From Anaspis maculata (taxonomy: Eukaryota; Arthropoda; Insecta; Coleoptera; Scraptiidae): 64,000 nt of DNA. Both the position numbers and the translations under genes were made by a program. This document shows, piece by piece, positions 44,164-56,279 of this stretch. The notes beneath the pieces were generated by a model. It had not been told where the DNA came from. It was given only the letters and a program-made list of their open reading frames with translations, and made no database searches. The stretch lies in contig OX421966.1 of assembly GCA_949128115.1 (NCBI GenBank), positions 48,605,416 to 48,669,415 of the forward strand, read 5' to 3'. Within the stretch, counting starts at the first letter, position 1, and each line of letters starts with the position of its first letter.

Positions 44164-45023
44164 CTTGTTTACGCGAGGCTTAGCAGAGATTTCAACAGTG
44201 GTTAGTTAGGAGTGTTTACGCGCGCCGACCAAAATGACAGCCGACAGCCCCTTAACCTAGGCCGCTATTCTTGAATCGTGTGAGAAAAGTCCCTGGTAGT
44301 AAAATACATTCCGTAGTACACCTCTGTAGTGAAAGTTGCCTGAAAAACCACGATTTTAGGCAACATTCGCTACATCAGTGTACTGCGGATGGGCATGGGC
44401 GTTTACGTGCGATTGCCAACACTTGTTTGCTTACTAAATGCAATTTAAAATTAAAATCACATTTAGCTAAGCCTTACAGCTGTTGCGAAACTTGCGTTTA
44501 GAGGTGTTTATGCGGACGATAACATTGATGTTACGGACCTTAACACCAGATTTAAACCTCGCGTAAACAAGGCCGATAGCTTTTAAAAAAATTTCATTCA
44601 GCAGACAGAGGCCTTGTTTACGCGAGGTTTAAAACTGGTGTTAAGGTCCGTAACATCAATGTTATCGTCCGCATAAACACCTCTAAACGCTTCTAAACGC
44701 AAGTTTCGCAACAGCTGTTAAGCTTAGCTAAATGTGATTTTAAATTGCATTTAGTAAGCAAACAAGTGTTGGCAATCGCACGTAAACGCCCATGCCCATC
44801 CGCAGTACACTGATGTAGCGAATGTTGTCTAAAATCGTGGTTTTTAGGCAACTTTCACTACAGAAGTGTACTGCGGAATGTATTTTACTGCCAGGGACTT
44901 TTCTCACACGATTCAAGAATAGCGGCCTAGGTTAAGGGGCTGTCGGCTGTCATTTTGGTCGGCGCGCGTAAACACCCCTAACTAACCACTGTTAAAATCT
45001 CTGCTAAGCCTCGCGTAAACAAG
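44164..45023. mobile_element. Two inverted MITEs with CTTGTTTACGCGAGG ends
   Basis: Copy 1 (44164-44571) and copy 2 (44613-45023) are reverse complements of each other with few differences. Each alone begins CTTGTTTACGCGAGG and ends with its complement. Forty-one bp separate them. Interior GTTTACGC-like motifs recur (near 44214, 44400 and 44505). Each copy is about 410 bp, with no coding capacity. Confidence 0.75.
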
Positions 45024-45148
45024 CTCAGAGCTTCATATTAAACAAACCGCGAGGTGGGGAGGTGAAATGCTTCTTGATTGTTATATTCATGAGTAAAATC
45101 TGAAACCTTTTTATTTCAGGTATCTACTTGCTGTGATGCTGTGTCTTA

Positions 45149-45482
45149 TGGTGCGATTCTCTAAGAAATTACATTCCATAAAGGCTCTGTTACGTTGTTA
45201 TTACCCAGGCAACAGCCAATGGCCGACAGGAATTTTTACATACCAGAGCGTTTATGGAATGTTATTTTTTACAGAATAGCACCATAAATAATAGTGCTAT
45301 TCTGTACGTAAACGTACAATTTTTTGCAGAATAGCACCATAAATAATAGTGCTATTCTGTAAAAAATAACATTCCATAAACGCTCTGTTTGTAAAAATTC
45401 GTGTCGGCCATTGACTGTTGCCTAGGTAATAAACAACGTAACAGAGCCTTTATGGAATGTAATTTTTTAGAGAATCGCACCA
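45149..45482. mobile_element. MITE family T, two head-to-head copies
   Basis: Copy A (45149-45284) and inverted copy B (about 45347-45482) match the element at 7554-7688. The pair is flanked by TTA (45146-45148 and 45483-45485). The 62 bp between them repeats the terminal sequence CAGAATAGCACCATAAATAA and its complement, suggesting insertion of one copy into the end of another. Confidence 0.7.
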
Positions 45483-45493
45483 TTAGACGTACT

Positions 45494-45643
45494 AGGCGCT
45501 TTCCATTTAAAACATTTGTGTCGGTTTGTGTCAGCTTGAGTTAGCTTGTGTCGATGACACAAAGGAACACAGATCAAATGGAGCGCATTTGTGTCGATTT
45601 GTGTCGAGACAAGTCGACTTGTGTCGGTAAATGGAAAACGCCC
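45494..45643. mobile_element. MITE family D, copy 2, inverted
   Basis: Reverse-complement copy of 39768-39917 with the same ends and GACACAA/TTGTGTC-rich core. It starts 8 bp after the TTA duplication of the preceding MITE pair. Confidence 0.75.
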
Positions 45644-45946
45644 ATTACGACTTACATAGATTAATCCACTAACTTCACTTTAAATGGAATAGGTACGTGA
45701 GTAAATACCTATACCTTCTTGCCTATATAGGAGTTGGAAAAAAACACAGAATATCAGGTCATTATTACGTAATTTTATAAAAAAAATAGCTATCACAAAA
45801 TTTACATCAATAATGGTAAATTATTACGAGTACAAGGTACATGTCCTTACAGCCTAACATTATAATTTGAAACTTTACACTTATTAGAAATAATTAAAGA
45901 AACGTTTACACAAATAGACAGTTTATATACAATGAAAAATGCATTT

Positions 45947-45952
45947 TTTATT
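45947..45952 (-). terminator. Swiprosin polyadenylation signal (candidate)
   Basis: AATAAA on the minus strand 50 bp after the stop codon. AT-rich sequence follows. It is the closest canonical hexamer. Confidence 0.45.
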
Positions 45953-46001
45953 ATTATCAAAGAGTCAATGTTATAAGGATAAAAACCAGTGCGGAAAAAT
46001 T

Positions 46002-47801
46002 TTACTTGAAAATGGCCGCTTTTTCCAAAAACTGTTGTCTTCTGATGGCCTTTTCTTCCTCAAGACGCTTCCTTTCCTCTTGCTCTTCGCGGATTTCGCT
46101 TTCGAACTTGCTGCGTTTGGTCAGCTCATGGATCTGGGAAAAAATTCCGATTCAGAACTTCAAAATAGATCACGTGATTCCAAGAGTGAAACTCTCATTT
46201 TTCCCAGAAAATAGAACAACCACCACAGAAATTAGGAATAATCACTAATCACCCAGCGAGCAGACAACCAATTATATGCAGTTTCACAGTGTTTATGCGG
46301 TTTCTCTGGAAAAGCAAGATAGACAGTAGACAGCGGTGATCACGAAATGACGCACTATAATGGTATTACTACCTACGGTATATCATAGAATTTTTATAAA
46401 GCACACAAAAATAAATAAAAAAACCGTATTTGACCTTCAATCACTTTCGAAGTTACGAAAGGTCAAAGTTTATTGGTCCTTCGTTATTTAAAAAAAAAAT
46501 GAAGTAAACTGTTGATGACAGAATTATGTGGAAGAAATATCAACCACTGAGTGTGTACTAGATTTTTTTTTTACAATACGGGGTGAGTCAATGATTTAAA
46601 AAAAAAATCGAGTTTCTGTAAAAAACCCAAAATAAATTCCCTGATAGAAAACGTTGGACCATTCTACTCTACATTGGTTTAGTGACCAATGGAATGATTT
46701 GAGAGCATTTTTGAAAAAAGATTTTTTTTTTTTCAAATTCGGACTCCCTCTGTCAGTTGATATTTCTTCCTCATCATTCTGCCATCAACAGTTCACTAAA
46801 ATATTTTGGAATAAACTTCCAAAAGAGAAAACTTGACTTATAAGAACTCGAAGGACCAAACTTTGACCCTTCATAGCTTAAAAAAAAAGTCAAAGATTTT
46901 TTTATACATTTTTGTGGGCTGTATGAAATATTCCCCAATTATACTGTAGTATTGTTATTGGTGTGCCATTTCGCGATCACCTGTATACAAAAATCAATTT
47001 TCCACAGGTTATAGCGGGATGAAACCTATTTCATAATTCAGTATATTTTCTTATGAGATTATCCACATTTATTTTCGCAGAAAATCAAAACCGTATTTTT
47101 AGGATTTTTGAACAGATGCAAAAAATTACAAGCTACGATAAAATGTGACGTACCTACTGAAATACATGTTAACCTGCGGAATATTGAAATTATCTTGTTG
47201 CTCAGGGAGAACTTCAAAAACTGTAAAACTGTATAACTGATTGCCTATATGACCACTGGTGATTGCTATCACAGGGCTATTTCTTTATCTTGTAACGTGT
47301 ATACAGACGCAAAGGGGGGTTTAGGCGATTAATATATACAGACAAAGATAGCATATTATGCAATGCAGTCAAAAAGTACGAATGGACGGCGATCTATTTT
47401 CCCCTTTGTTGTCCTATTTTGTTCAGTGGCTCGAGGAATCCGACCGTTCCGGCGTTCCGTAGTTAGTTTTATACGACCTCTATTTTTCCGACCCCCACAA
47501 CTAAGAATAAAATCTCACCTTGGCCTCGAAAAATTCTTTAGCGCCATTCACGCCGACTTGGTCAACGTTGACTTCGGTCAGTTTGGCCAACTGGGCCAGC
47601 CCGGAACTTTCTTCCAATTCGCCAGCTCTGGCTTTGCGGTAGACCAGCAAAAATTCGCGAAAGCAGAGCCGCCCGTCGTCATCTTCGTCGACCTCTTTGA
47701 TCATGGCCTTCAGTCCCAGATGGGTCTGCGGGGCTCCCAGGATCTCCATCATGCGTTTCAGCTCGTCCAAGCTCAAGTATCCGTCTTTGTTAATGTTGAA
47801 A
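46002..47801 (-). CDS. Swip-1: Swiprosin-1 / EFHD2-family EF-hand protein (C-terminal part)
   Basis: This is a calcium-binding, actin-associated adaptor. Two exons are visible: 47801-47519 and 46133-46002 (acceptors TTCACAG and TTCCCAG, donor AAG|GTGAGA), giving 137 residues plus the last base of a split codon. The first EF-hand is NINKDGYLSLDE, with Asn instead of Asp at loop position 1. The conserved signature MMEILGAPQTHLGLKAMIKEVDEDDDG, described here in parts, runs into a complete second EF-hand. Then come GELEESSGL and GAKEFFEAK. The last exon is a charged coiled coil (REEQEERKRLEEEKA) ending AAIFK. The expected N-terminal exon(s), with the FSRKQI-type segment, were not found between 47802 and the right edge. 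Confidence 0.9.
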
Positions 47802-48889
47802 CTGTGAAAACAAATCATTGTTTCAGTATTTTATTTAGGTGGGTATCTATGGTACAAAAAGCATATTGCTAAACCATAATAATAATAAAATAGAAACTGA
47901 AATCTGTCATGCATAGTAGTGTCCGATTTTATTATATCAATCATGGATAATTGACGGCGGCGACAATTTTATATAGTGTGGCATACTCAATTTCACTTTA
48001 TTGCTTCAATGAATTCTAGAGACCTATCAATTATTTGGGCCTTGGTTTTTATCCAATAAGTAGCAGCACCACTATATCGAAGCTACAGTGTTGAAACGAA
48101 TTAATCATATTTCATATAATAATTATATTGTTACAATAATCTCGGCCTTCATAATTCATCAATTGAGTTAATCACGAATGCTTCTCATTTCTACAAAATA
48201 AAAGAATCGCTCTAGCACAGTAATTTGATAATATATGCCGATCAGCTTTTAAATTCAGCACTAGAACGGTAATTTTCTTACGCCAAGTTGGCAATTCTGC
48301 GATAATTGGGGATGCTCAAATTTGTAATGTTGGATCAGTTTTTCCTTAGATGACCTTGAATTTGTATTGTCAATCAAGTACAGCGCTGTTGCAAGATTGT
48401 ACGAACGTTCAAGGCGTCTTGATTTTGGTAGATTTTCGCTTCGCAGTTTCAATAGGCGACTGGTGGTGGAATGTTTTTTCAAATAAAATAATAAATCACG
48501 TTGAGGAAACTGTTCTAATTTTTGGTCAAAAATAAAGGTCAATAGCTGATATCTGAAATAATTCTGTGCCCTTCAAATTTAACACTAGGTGATAGATTTT
48601 ACAAGCTCTCGAAGGTAATAATCGAAAATTTCAAAATTTTTCTGAAATTATTGCTATGCCTGTACTAAGGATCTAATTTTAGTGACAACGTAAATCAACT
48701 TATATAGTGCAATAGTACCTAGTATCACTATATGTAGGTACTTAAGATACATTGATACTATAACCAAATATATACAACAATTCTTGAAAACCTGTGAGAT
48801 GAATTAACTTCAGCTACAGCATTCGCTTGAAGATCTATAGGCAAAGCACAGAGAAACTGTTCGACGTAGCTTTAATGCAAAAAAAAAAA
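47802..48889. other. Upstream intron or intergenic DNA, no gene seen
   Basis: AT-rich sequence beyond the 5'-most recognised Swiprosin exon. It is probably intron, since coding starts mid-domain. No exon with an EFHD2-like N-terminus was recognised. Confidence 0.4.
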
Positions 48890-49530
48890 GGAAAAGATGT
48901 CAGCGAGGCTGATATCAGTGGGCATCTTAGGAAACAGAAGGTAGAGTAGATGCAGCAAGTGGGCGAGTGCGAAGTTGCCGATGGAGATGTTGAGGAACTA
49001 CAGGTCTAGCTCAGATGCAGTTTTTGATAGCCATTGTCCGCGGACACCTACTCCGCGACGATGTGGTTCATGGTCTGGTTCTCAGTTCCACATGGCTGCG
49101 ATGTTCAAAATTGGCAGCCAGAAAGTCTGGGTAGATTTGACAACTCCAGCAATGATTCTCAATGCTTGGTTAAGAATGACGTCAATGATGTTGTGTGTGT
49201 GTGCTATTCATCCAAACAGGAGCGCAGTATTCCGCTGTCGACTAGACCAAGACAAAGGTGGATATCCGAAGAGTAGTGGCGTCGACACTCCATGTAGTTC
49301 TCGCAAGTCTCTGAACCAGGTTCATTCGTGTCTTCGTCTTGGCACTGAGTTTCTCCAAGTTGAGCTTGAAGGACAATGTTTGGTCGAAGGTCACACCGAG
49401 GTACTTGGGAGTGGGATTGTGCTGCAGATGAAGTCCAGCCATCAAAGCTGACATTGAGGTGACGATCTGCTCCTCTGTTGTTCAGATGAATGGTTCTAGT
49501 CTCTATCTCCCGAGAGTTCGGATTCAATCC
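48890..49530 (-). pseudogene. Decayed LINE reverse-transcriptase fragment
   Basis: On the minus strand, pieces of the reverse-transcriptase C-terminal region of a non-LTR retrotransposon occur in different frames: PKYLGVTFDQTLSFK, then KTRMNLVQRLARTTWSVD, then IIDVILNQALRIIAG, then QTMNHIVAE before a stop. The order is that seen in jockey/CR1-like arthropod LINEs. At least two frameshifts and several stops make it non-functional. The GC-richer composition contrasts with the neighbourhood. Confidence 0.75.
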
Positions 49531-52139
49531 TCATTTCTGAAAGATGACAAAATTCTGTTGGAAAATCGTAATACATATTTATTTTGTGCAGAAATATCAT
49601 AGTGAAAAATCACAGAATTGGCGGGTTTTTATTTTGCACATCTGTGTTATTTGTCCATAAAGTTCGTTTTCAGTTTTGACAAAAAAATACAAGGTAAAAC
49701 TTTGGATCAAGTTTTCATTTTTGGCTGGTCATAATCTACTCACTGTTCGACTGAATTGGTTCAAATTCATTTCATGGCTTGTCTCTGTTGACAGAAGGGC
49801 TGGCCTAAAAAGCTAAAATTACAGAAGCCAACTTTTTTCAAGAAAGAATCGAGCCACATCGCGGATCAACCATTAAATTTGCCTCAATATGGCTCGAACC
49901 CGATAACAGTATTCCCAAAAATGTAAATTTGACCAAATAACACAGGGATACATTTTTCCGAATCTGCGGCCCTGGACTTTGATTAACCCAGTAATTCTTG
50001 ACAAGTTTTAACAGAGGAATATTGCTGGTAAATCTAAACAAAATTGAAGTCCTCGATCTGCCATTGGTCTATGTAACGTTAATAAATAACCTTATAGCGT
50101 GGAGACCTCAGGTGATGATAAGCACCGCAAAGCAAGAGCGCCTTTCTCTGGTGGTGATTCAGGCGTGGCCCCAAACTGTTGGTAATTTGTGGAAATTCAC
50201 TGGAATCCCGTGGCTATCCATATAATTTGAAGAAATCGTATCCGGTGGGAATCCCGTGGTAATCCCGTGGCAATCCATCACAATCCGTTGAACGTTCTGA
50301 TGTCCCAGTAATTCACCCGAGGATTCACCCCTTGGTCATTTGCATCTGAAGTCAACTTTGAATGAAAGAAAAAAATTACATGCACCTAAGTACTGAGACA
50401 AGAGTGCTACTCGTACTTACCTCATAAATGTACAGGCAGAACTATGAATATAGCAATGGCAGAACCGGGGGCAGAACACTTAAATGAAATTTTCCCAGGA
50501 ATGTAAACAACTATGACACTCACCTGACATCATGACAAACAACGGCCAAGGCAACAGGGCAGCGGATATGATGCAAGGAGACGCCAGATCTGGCATTTCT
50601 TGTCAAAATTTTCTAACCTCTTTAAGCTCAGCCCGTTTTCGCACAACTTGGTCTATGAGCGTCCGTTACACTCTAGGCAACATGGCCAACCGCGTTTTTA
50701 ATTCTGCTGAATTTAAAACGTGATCGGCATATAGCTCGGATAATATACTCCGATAACTCTATCTTCAAAAGCGTGAAATGAGCACCTGGGTTCTAATTAA
50801 TAAGCTACAAAATCAACGCTTGAATTTTCTTCGTGTGGGTCTTCAACGTCTTCCAATCTTTAGAGTTTATTTTTACCCTTCTTTGGTATGCGCCATTCCA
50901 GCAGAGTAGTATGCATGGTGGACTTTTGATTCTTTATTTTTGGCACTCATCTCCTGCTGGGCAGGTATGAAACTGCCGTGTATGTGTGTGTAAGCTATGC
51001 GGTGGTCGTTGGTCACAGAAATACCATTGAGTATTTGCAGGTGTTACAGCAATTCAGCACGAACAATAAAATATGAAAAGTAAAGTTCTAAGTAGGTATG
51101 AATAAGTAAGTAGGTACTTGAATAAGGGTTAAACTTGTTTCTTGAGGTTGAAGAAATATGCTTCAATGAAAATGCTATTTTGTTAGGTACCTATACCCTA
51201 TACCTATCGGAGGGTTACCTATGTCTTACGTCCGTTTTACATCAAGAATAGTGAAATATTTGAGGTGGTATACATAGGTCACACAGTACCAGCTCGTAGG
51301 ACCTATTTAACTAAAAACGCATATATTATATCAAATAATGGTACTGACCAATAGAAATCACAGTTGCACAGAGCTGACGTGTTAAATGGATGATTGCTAT
51401 AGATTTTACGAATTCCAGTAGTAAGCAGAGGTAGGTATTATTTTGAAAAAAAAAAACTATTAAAACGCAAGAAATTTTCAGGCCAACTCCGGTCAGACGA
51501 TAAGCGTTACCTACTTATTCGCCAAATATCCATCAAGTGAAGGCAAATACCTCGGCAAATACCAAAATCAAAATTGCATGCGCTATAAAGTCACTACACG
51601 GATTTCTTAGACGACCCCGTACCAAAACAAAGGAAGGAGAATTATACGACGTTATGTCTACGTATCTTTATGTTTGTGTATACTTACGGAGTACCTAGGT
51701 ACATACAAGAATTACAAAAGTACCCCACTTGGGCAATAAAACCAACTTGATAAAAAATTCAAAGTACCAAAAAGAACATACAAAACGGATGTTATATCAT
51801 AAAATATAATATAAGCAGCATACATAATAACGCACTCTCAGATGAGCTGCTTTCAGAGTGTTTATAAAGCGCGTCCTTATTTTTAGGAACTCTGCTGTTG
51901 ATATCCAACCACATTTTATCGTAAACACATTATTTCCTTTTCCTCTTTTCGATGATGTTACTCTTTAATTTTCATCACTCATCCATATCCACAGACACTC
52001 CTAGACTCCCACCCCCACATCTATTTCCTCTATCTCCTCACTATAAAATCCAGAAAACAAAGGATAACTCTATAGTCTATACCAAGCTTGGGTGGTACCG
52101 ACAGCGAAGCGCGGGCCTGAAGTATTGGTTGAATTATAC
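49531..52139. other. Intergenic or intronic DNA, mostly featureless
   Basis: AT-rich, with several TAGGTACCTA-type runs (51090-51220), a short AATCCCGTGG repeat (50200-50275) and a GC-richer patch at 50525-50700. The patch contains an ATG followed by a GTGAGT donor on the minus strand, which I could not tie to a gene. No conserved protein was seen. Confidence 0.4.
50200..50275 (+). repeat. Short AATCCCGTGG iterations
   Basis: AATCCCGTGG or GGAATCCCGTGG occurs three times in about 75 bp, with further related ATCC(A/G)T words. It is a small decaying tandem repeat. Confidence 0.45.
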
Positions 52140-52560
52140 ACAAAGTTAAGGTCCCACTGGGTAATTGTATCTAGGGGTGATCCGTCAGTGGCATAGTGGC
52201 AACAACCTACGCTGTCCCTGGTGCCTCGAAAAGCACATAAAGCCGTTGGTCCTCCTGGGTTAGCGGACCATGTCGCTAACTAAATACTTGACACAGGATT
52301 AAAGTGGTAGGGTAAAGTAAAGTGATTAGGCCTCAAATAGTTACTGGTCCCTATACGATGGCTGGCTTAGAAAATTACGTGTGTTAGAATGATATTAAAG
52401 TAAGATTCAAAGGGGCCAATAGCTAATGATTGACATATCATTCAGGAACCGATCATACCCCCGTTAGAGATTAAGTGAGGCCTAAGCCGCCTAAGGTATG
52501 TCGGTAAGGTTATAACCAGTTCATCTCCCCACCTCACGCTAGTCTCACTCAAAAAATAGG
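52140..52560 (+). repeat. Probable non-LTR retrotransposon or SINE 3' end
   Basis: It contains AAGCCGTTGGTCCTCCTGG (about 52240), close to the AAGCCGTTGGTCCCGGTT phrase common at 3' ends of arthropod LINEs and related SINEs. It is preceded by GTGGCATAGTGG and ACGCTGTCCCTGGTGCCTCG. No coding sequence. Family uncertain. Confidence 0.4.
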
Positions 52561-53445
52561 TTCACTTTGAAAAAGTTATGTAACAAGCGTTCAAACTCTT
52601 TGAAATAAGTTTTCATTTATTTTCGCGTTCGAGTATTCGCCCCGTGCGAAGTACAGAGTGGGGGTAACGAGACCGATCACAGCGCTTTATGTGGACAAAA
52701 AGAGCAACATTGATGGCTCGGCACTGCGTGATTGGGCTGTCAATTTTCTGATGTTTGATGTCATTTATGTCAATTTGACAGTGGAAATAATTGAAATAAT
52801 TGACAACCAACTGTCACAACAGATGCCACGTGGTTGACTGACAGTTTGTCAATGACAAAGTCTATGTTGACAAAGCACTTAACCACAAAATAATGACAGT
52901 TCAGGCCAGCGATCTGTCATTTATGACAGTTCAGCCATCTGTAATTTATGACATGAGTGACGTTTTGCGCCTACAAAGTTGCGGACGCCAGGTGACGCTG
53001 GCGTCGTGCACGGTGCGAATAAGTTGCTTGGAGATGTATGACTGCTCTAAGTTGACTGATCGGCCTCAAATGCAATATAGATGTCCAGCAAAAATTATTG
53101 TCACATGATTAGCAGAAGTCGGTATTCGTCGGTAGATCGTTTGGTTTGAAAAACGGTCAATTAATTATCAGAGATGGCAGTCAAGATGGCTGCGGGACCA
53201 AACAAGTGAGTATGCCTTCACGTGCGTGAGTCTCAGTAGCGCATTTTCTCAAAGAGGCATATTGTGGACGTAAAGAAATTTGGTTGAAGGAGAAAAACCA
53301 TTCCTTGCCCACTTTCTTCATTCGAAACTCATTGTGATATTTTGTAATCAGAATGGGGTACTTGCCAATGAAATAGATTTGAATGAAAATTCTTTCACTC
53401 ATCAATATTTTTTTGTTTGAGGGCGGGGCTGGGAGCATCGACTAA

Positions 53446-54680
53446 TCAACAGTAGTCTATTCTTTCCCATTTTTAGTCGGCTATCCAAATAGCTAAAGAA
53501 TTAGATCGCTATGTCTTCAGGGTTATGTTTAACATTTATCTCTTACTTTGGGGGCAGCGTGTGGGAGCGGCAGAGTTTGGCAAAGAAATTCTTCCACAGT
53601 TTGAGTTTGGAGTTTCTGAATGTCTGAGGTAACATTAAAATGTAAATCAGTGGAAATTATTGAAAGTTGCACTTTTTCTTTTGGGGGTGGAAGTTGGAGG
53701 CGGCGCCATATCAAGAGTAGCCTATTCTTTCCCATTTTTAGTTAGCCCCATTTTTAGTTAGCCCCATTTTTAGTTAGCTATCCATATAGCGAAAGAATTA
53801 GATCGTTATGTCTTCGGGTTTATGTTTTTCATCCATATCTCACTTTGAGGGCAGCGTGTGGGGGTGGCAGCATTCGGCAAAGTAACTGTTGCACAGTTTG
53901 AGTTGGGAGTTTCTAAATGTAAGGGAAATATGACAATCAGTGGAAATTGTGAAAGTTGCATTTTTGTTTGTTTGGAGGCGGCAGCTGGAGGCGGCGGCTA
54001 ATTAAAAGTGGCCTATCTTTTTCCAATTTCAGTCAGCTATCAATATAGTGAAAGAATTAGATCGCTATGTCTTCAGGTTCATGTTTTACATTCATCTCTC
54101 ACTTTGGGGGCGGCGTGTGGGAGCGGCAGAGTTTGGCAAAGAGATTCTTGCACAGTTTGAGTCAAGAGTTTCCAAATGTTCGAGGTAGATTATCAGCTAA
54201 ATCAGTGAAAATTGTTGAAAGTTGCACTTTTTTCTTCTTTATATCTAAAGTGGCCTATCCTTTTCCATTTTTAGTTAGCTATCCATATAGCGAAAAACTT
54301 GGATCGCTATGTCTTCGGGTTCATGTTTTTCATTTATCTCTTACTTTGGGGGCGGCGTGTGGGAGCGGCGTGTGGGAGCGGCGTGTGGGAGCGGCAGCGT
54401 TCGGCTGAGCAAATGTTGCAGAATTTGAGTTGGCAGTTCCTAATGTTTAAGGGAACATCTCAATCAGTAACATTTGTGAAAGTTGCACTTTTTATCTTTT
54501 GGGGGCGGAATCTGGGGGCGGCGACTAACCAAAAGTAGCCTATCCTATCCCATTTTCAGTCAGCTATTTATATACCAAAAGAATCAAATCGCTATGTCTT
54601 CGGGTTTATGTTTTTCATTTTAAAGTGATTGGGGGCGGTTTTTAGCAGTTTTTTCATGTCAGCGGCGCATATTGAAGACG
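53446..54680 (+). repeat. Tandem satellite, about 240-290 bp unit, about 5 copies
   Basis: Anchor phrases recur in order: a CCTATTCTTTCCCATTTTTAG-like phrase at about 53457, 53720, 54013, 54253 and 54537; ATCGCTATGTCTTC; a GGCGTGTGGGAGCGGCAG box; and GAAAGTTGCACTTTTT. Copies are diverged. Smaller tandems are embedded: a 15 bp CCCATTTTTAGTTAG unit three times (53731-53779) and a 13 bp CGGCGTGTGGGAG unit three times (54353-54391). Open frames through it are by-products. Confidence 0.75.
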
Positions 54681-55574
54681 GAATGTTTCTTGGCTTACGT
54701 TTATAAGTGGCAACTATGTATTATTCAAAAAATGACAACACCAGAGCATCAGGTCTGGTAGAAAGTGCAATATTATGTTATTTCAAGTTTATCGGGGGCG
54801 GTTTTCTCTATGTTGGCGGCGCAATATGGACATCCAATATAGCCTAGCCCTCCTTCGGGAGTGGCAGCTATGTAACAGCGAAAAAATTAGAAAGCTAGGT
54901 CGTCTAGTTTGGGAGGAGTTCGAGGAACGGACGGACGGACGGACGGACGGACAAAGCGGTTGCAATAGCGATTTTCATCAAGATGGAAAATGCGCTAAAA
55001 ATCCAGCTCGAAAATAAAAATGTTAATGCGAGAAAAGGGTGAGTTCTAAATTTCATAAAAATCGTTTCAACAATAAGAGAAATGGTTAGTTACATCTGCA
55101 AATGAATAAGTACTTGGAGATAAATAAATTTATTTATTATTAAACCTTATTCTTACCTTCTTATTTATAGCTGACCGATTGTCTTCAAATGCAATGGGCT
55201 TCGAGTCGAAAAACGTAAGATTCAATTGGTGAAAAAATAGAAAATGAACTCGATATGTTGAATGCTTTGGAAGATATGGAATATTTTGTTCCGATATTCG
55301 CCGGAAACTTCGATTAGGTGGTAAGATACAAGCCCAGACACACCTGTACAACTGGCGGAGGAGCCGTTCGAGAAATTGCTGGATTCATACGCGAAGCTGG
55401 GAAGATTTGAAAGGTTTAGTCAAAAAGCTACACAGAAAAAAAATCCGAAAAAAGCGACAATGATAAAAAATAGCCTTCGCTATTCCGCGATAATACAATA
55501 AGGCCTTATTATGTGATAATTGTAAACTAGTAAGGTATTTTTTCGAATTCACCATAGCAAAAATTTTTTTTACA
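54681..55574. other. Repeat-derived DNA after the satellite
   Basis: The first 150 bp still echo satellite phrases (GGGGGCGGTTTT, GGCGGCGCA). A tetranucleotide run follows at 54927-54952. The remainder is AT-rich with no supported gene. Confidence 0.45.
54927..54952 (+). repeat. (ACGG)n microsatellite
   Basis: 6.5 uninterrupted copies of ACGG. Confidence 0.9.
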
Positions 55575-56279
55575 TACAGGGTGTTTCACTGGTTATGTCC
55601 CGAGCTAAAACAGCTATTATCGAGTTAAAAAATTCAAATTCGGCCCCAAGTGATTTCAAAAGAAATGAAAAAAATACCATCAATCCGTTTGATACCGATA
55701 AAGTCATGGTATACGTTTGTAATGTTTAAAGAATTCAGCTGCATCGCATTTTCAGTTGAAAGGGATCGCTCCAGTCGGGCTTATTCAAAGTCAAGTGGAA
55801 TCAAACAGACTACATGGCAACATTTCACACGGAGGGACGTCGGTTATTTATTAAATTAGAGTAGACTCGTGGAGTGTAGACGGAGGTCGAGTGCAGGTAC
55901 CTTTCCATACAGAGCCGGAGTGTCAGTCTCTTTGTGCGACACCTATTTGGGCTGCTAGGTAGATTTATTGTGGGCGTGGTACATAAACCCCATTACTTGA
56001 GCATTTTGTGCATGTAGCCGCAAAGCACAATAGGAAAGTTCATAATGACCAACTGACTTATTGACTGATTTTGAAAATCAATGTAAGTCAGTTACGGTTG
56101 GATATGAAAATTATTGTGTCATTCACCATGTACGTAGGTACAAATGTCATTGCCAACATGTGTTGATTTTTTCTTACTCTAATGAAAAAATCATTTAATT
56201 ATTATGGAGATTATTATCATTATTGTTATTATTTGAAATAACTCTTTTGACGCCGGACAAAACTAATGAAACACCTGTA
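55575..56279. mobile_element. TIR element with TACAGGGTGTTTCA ends, about 705 bp
   Basis: TACAGGGTGTTTCA at 55575 is matched by TGAAACACCTGTA ending at 56279. The interior is AT-rich with no transposase. The inverted ends are short (about 14 bp), so the call depends on the shared terminus seen in other elements here. Confidence 0.5.

Noticed and set aside
50524..50596. Possible first Swiprosin exon (ATG, 24 codons, GTGAGT donor)
   Set aside because: The phase does not fit the next known exon and the peptide does not resemble the EFHD2 N-terminus.
54067..54538. Cysteine- and glycine-containing frames of 113 and 79 residues
   Set aside because: They run through a tandem satellite and its 13 bp minisatellite.
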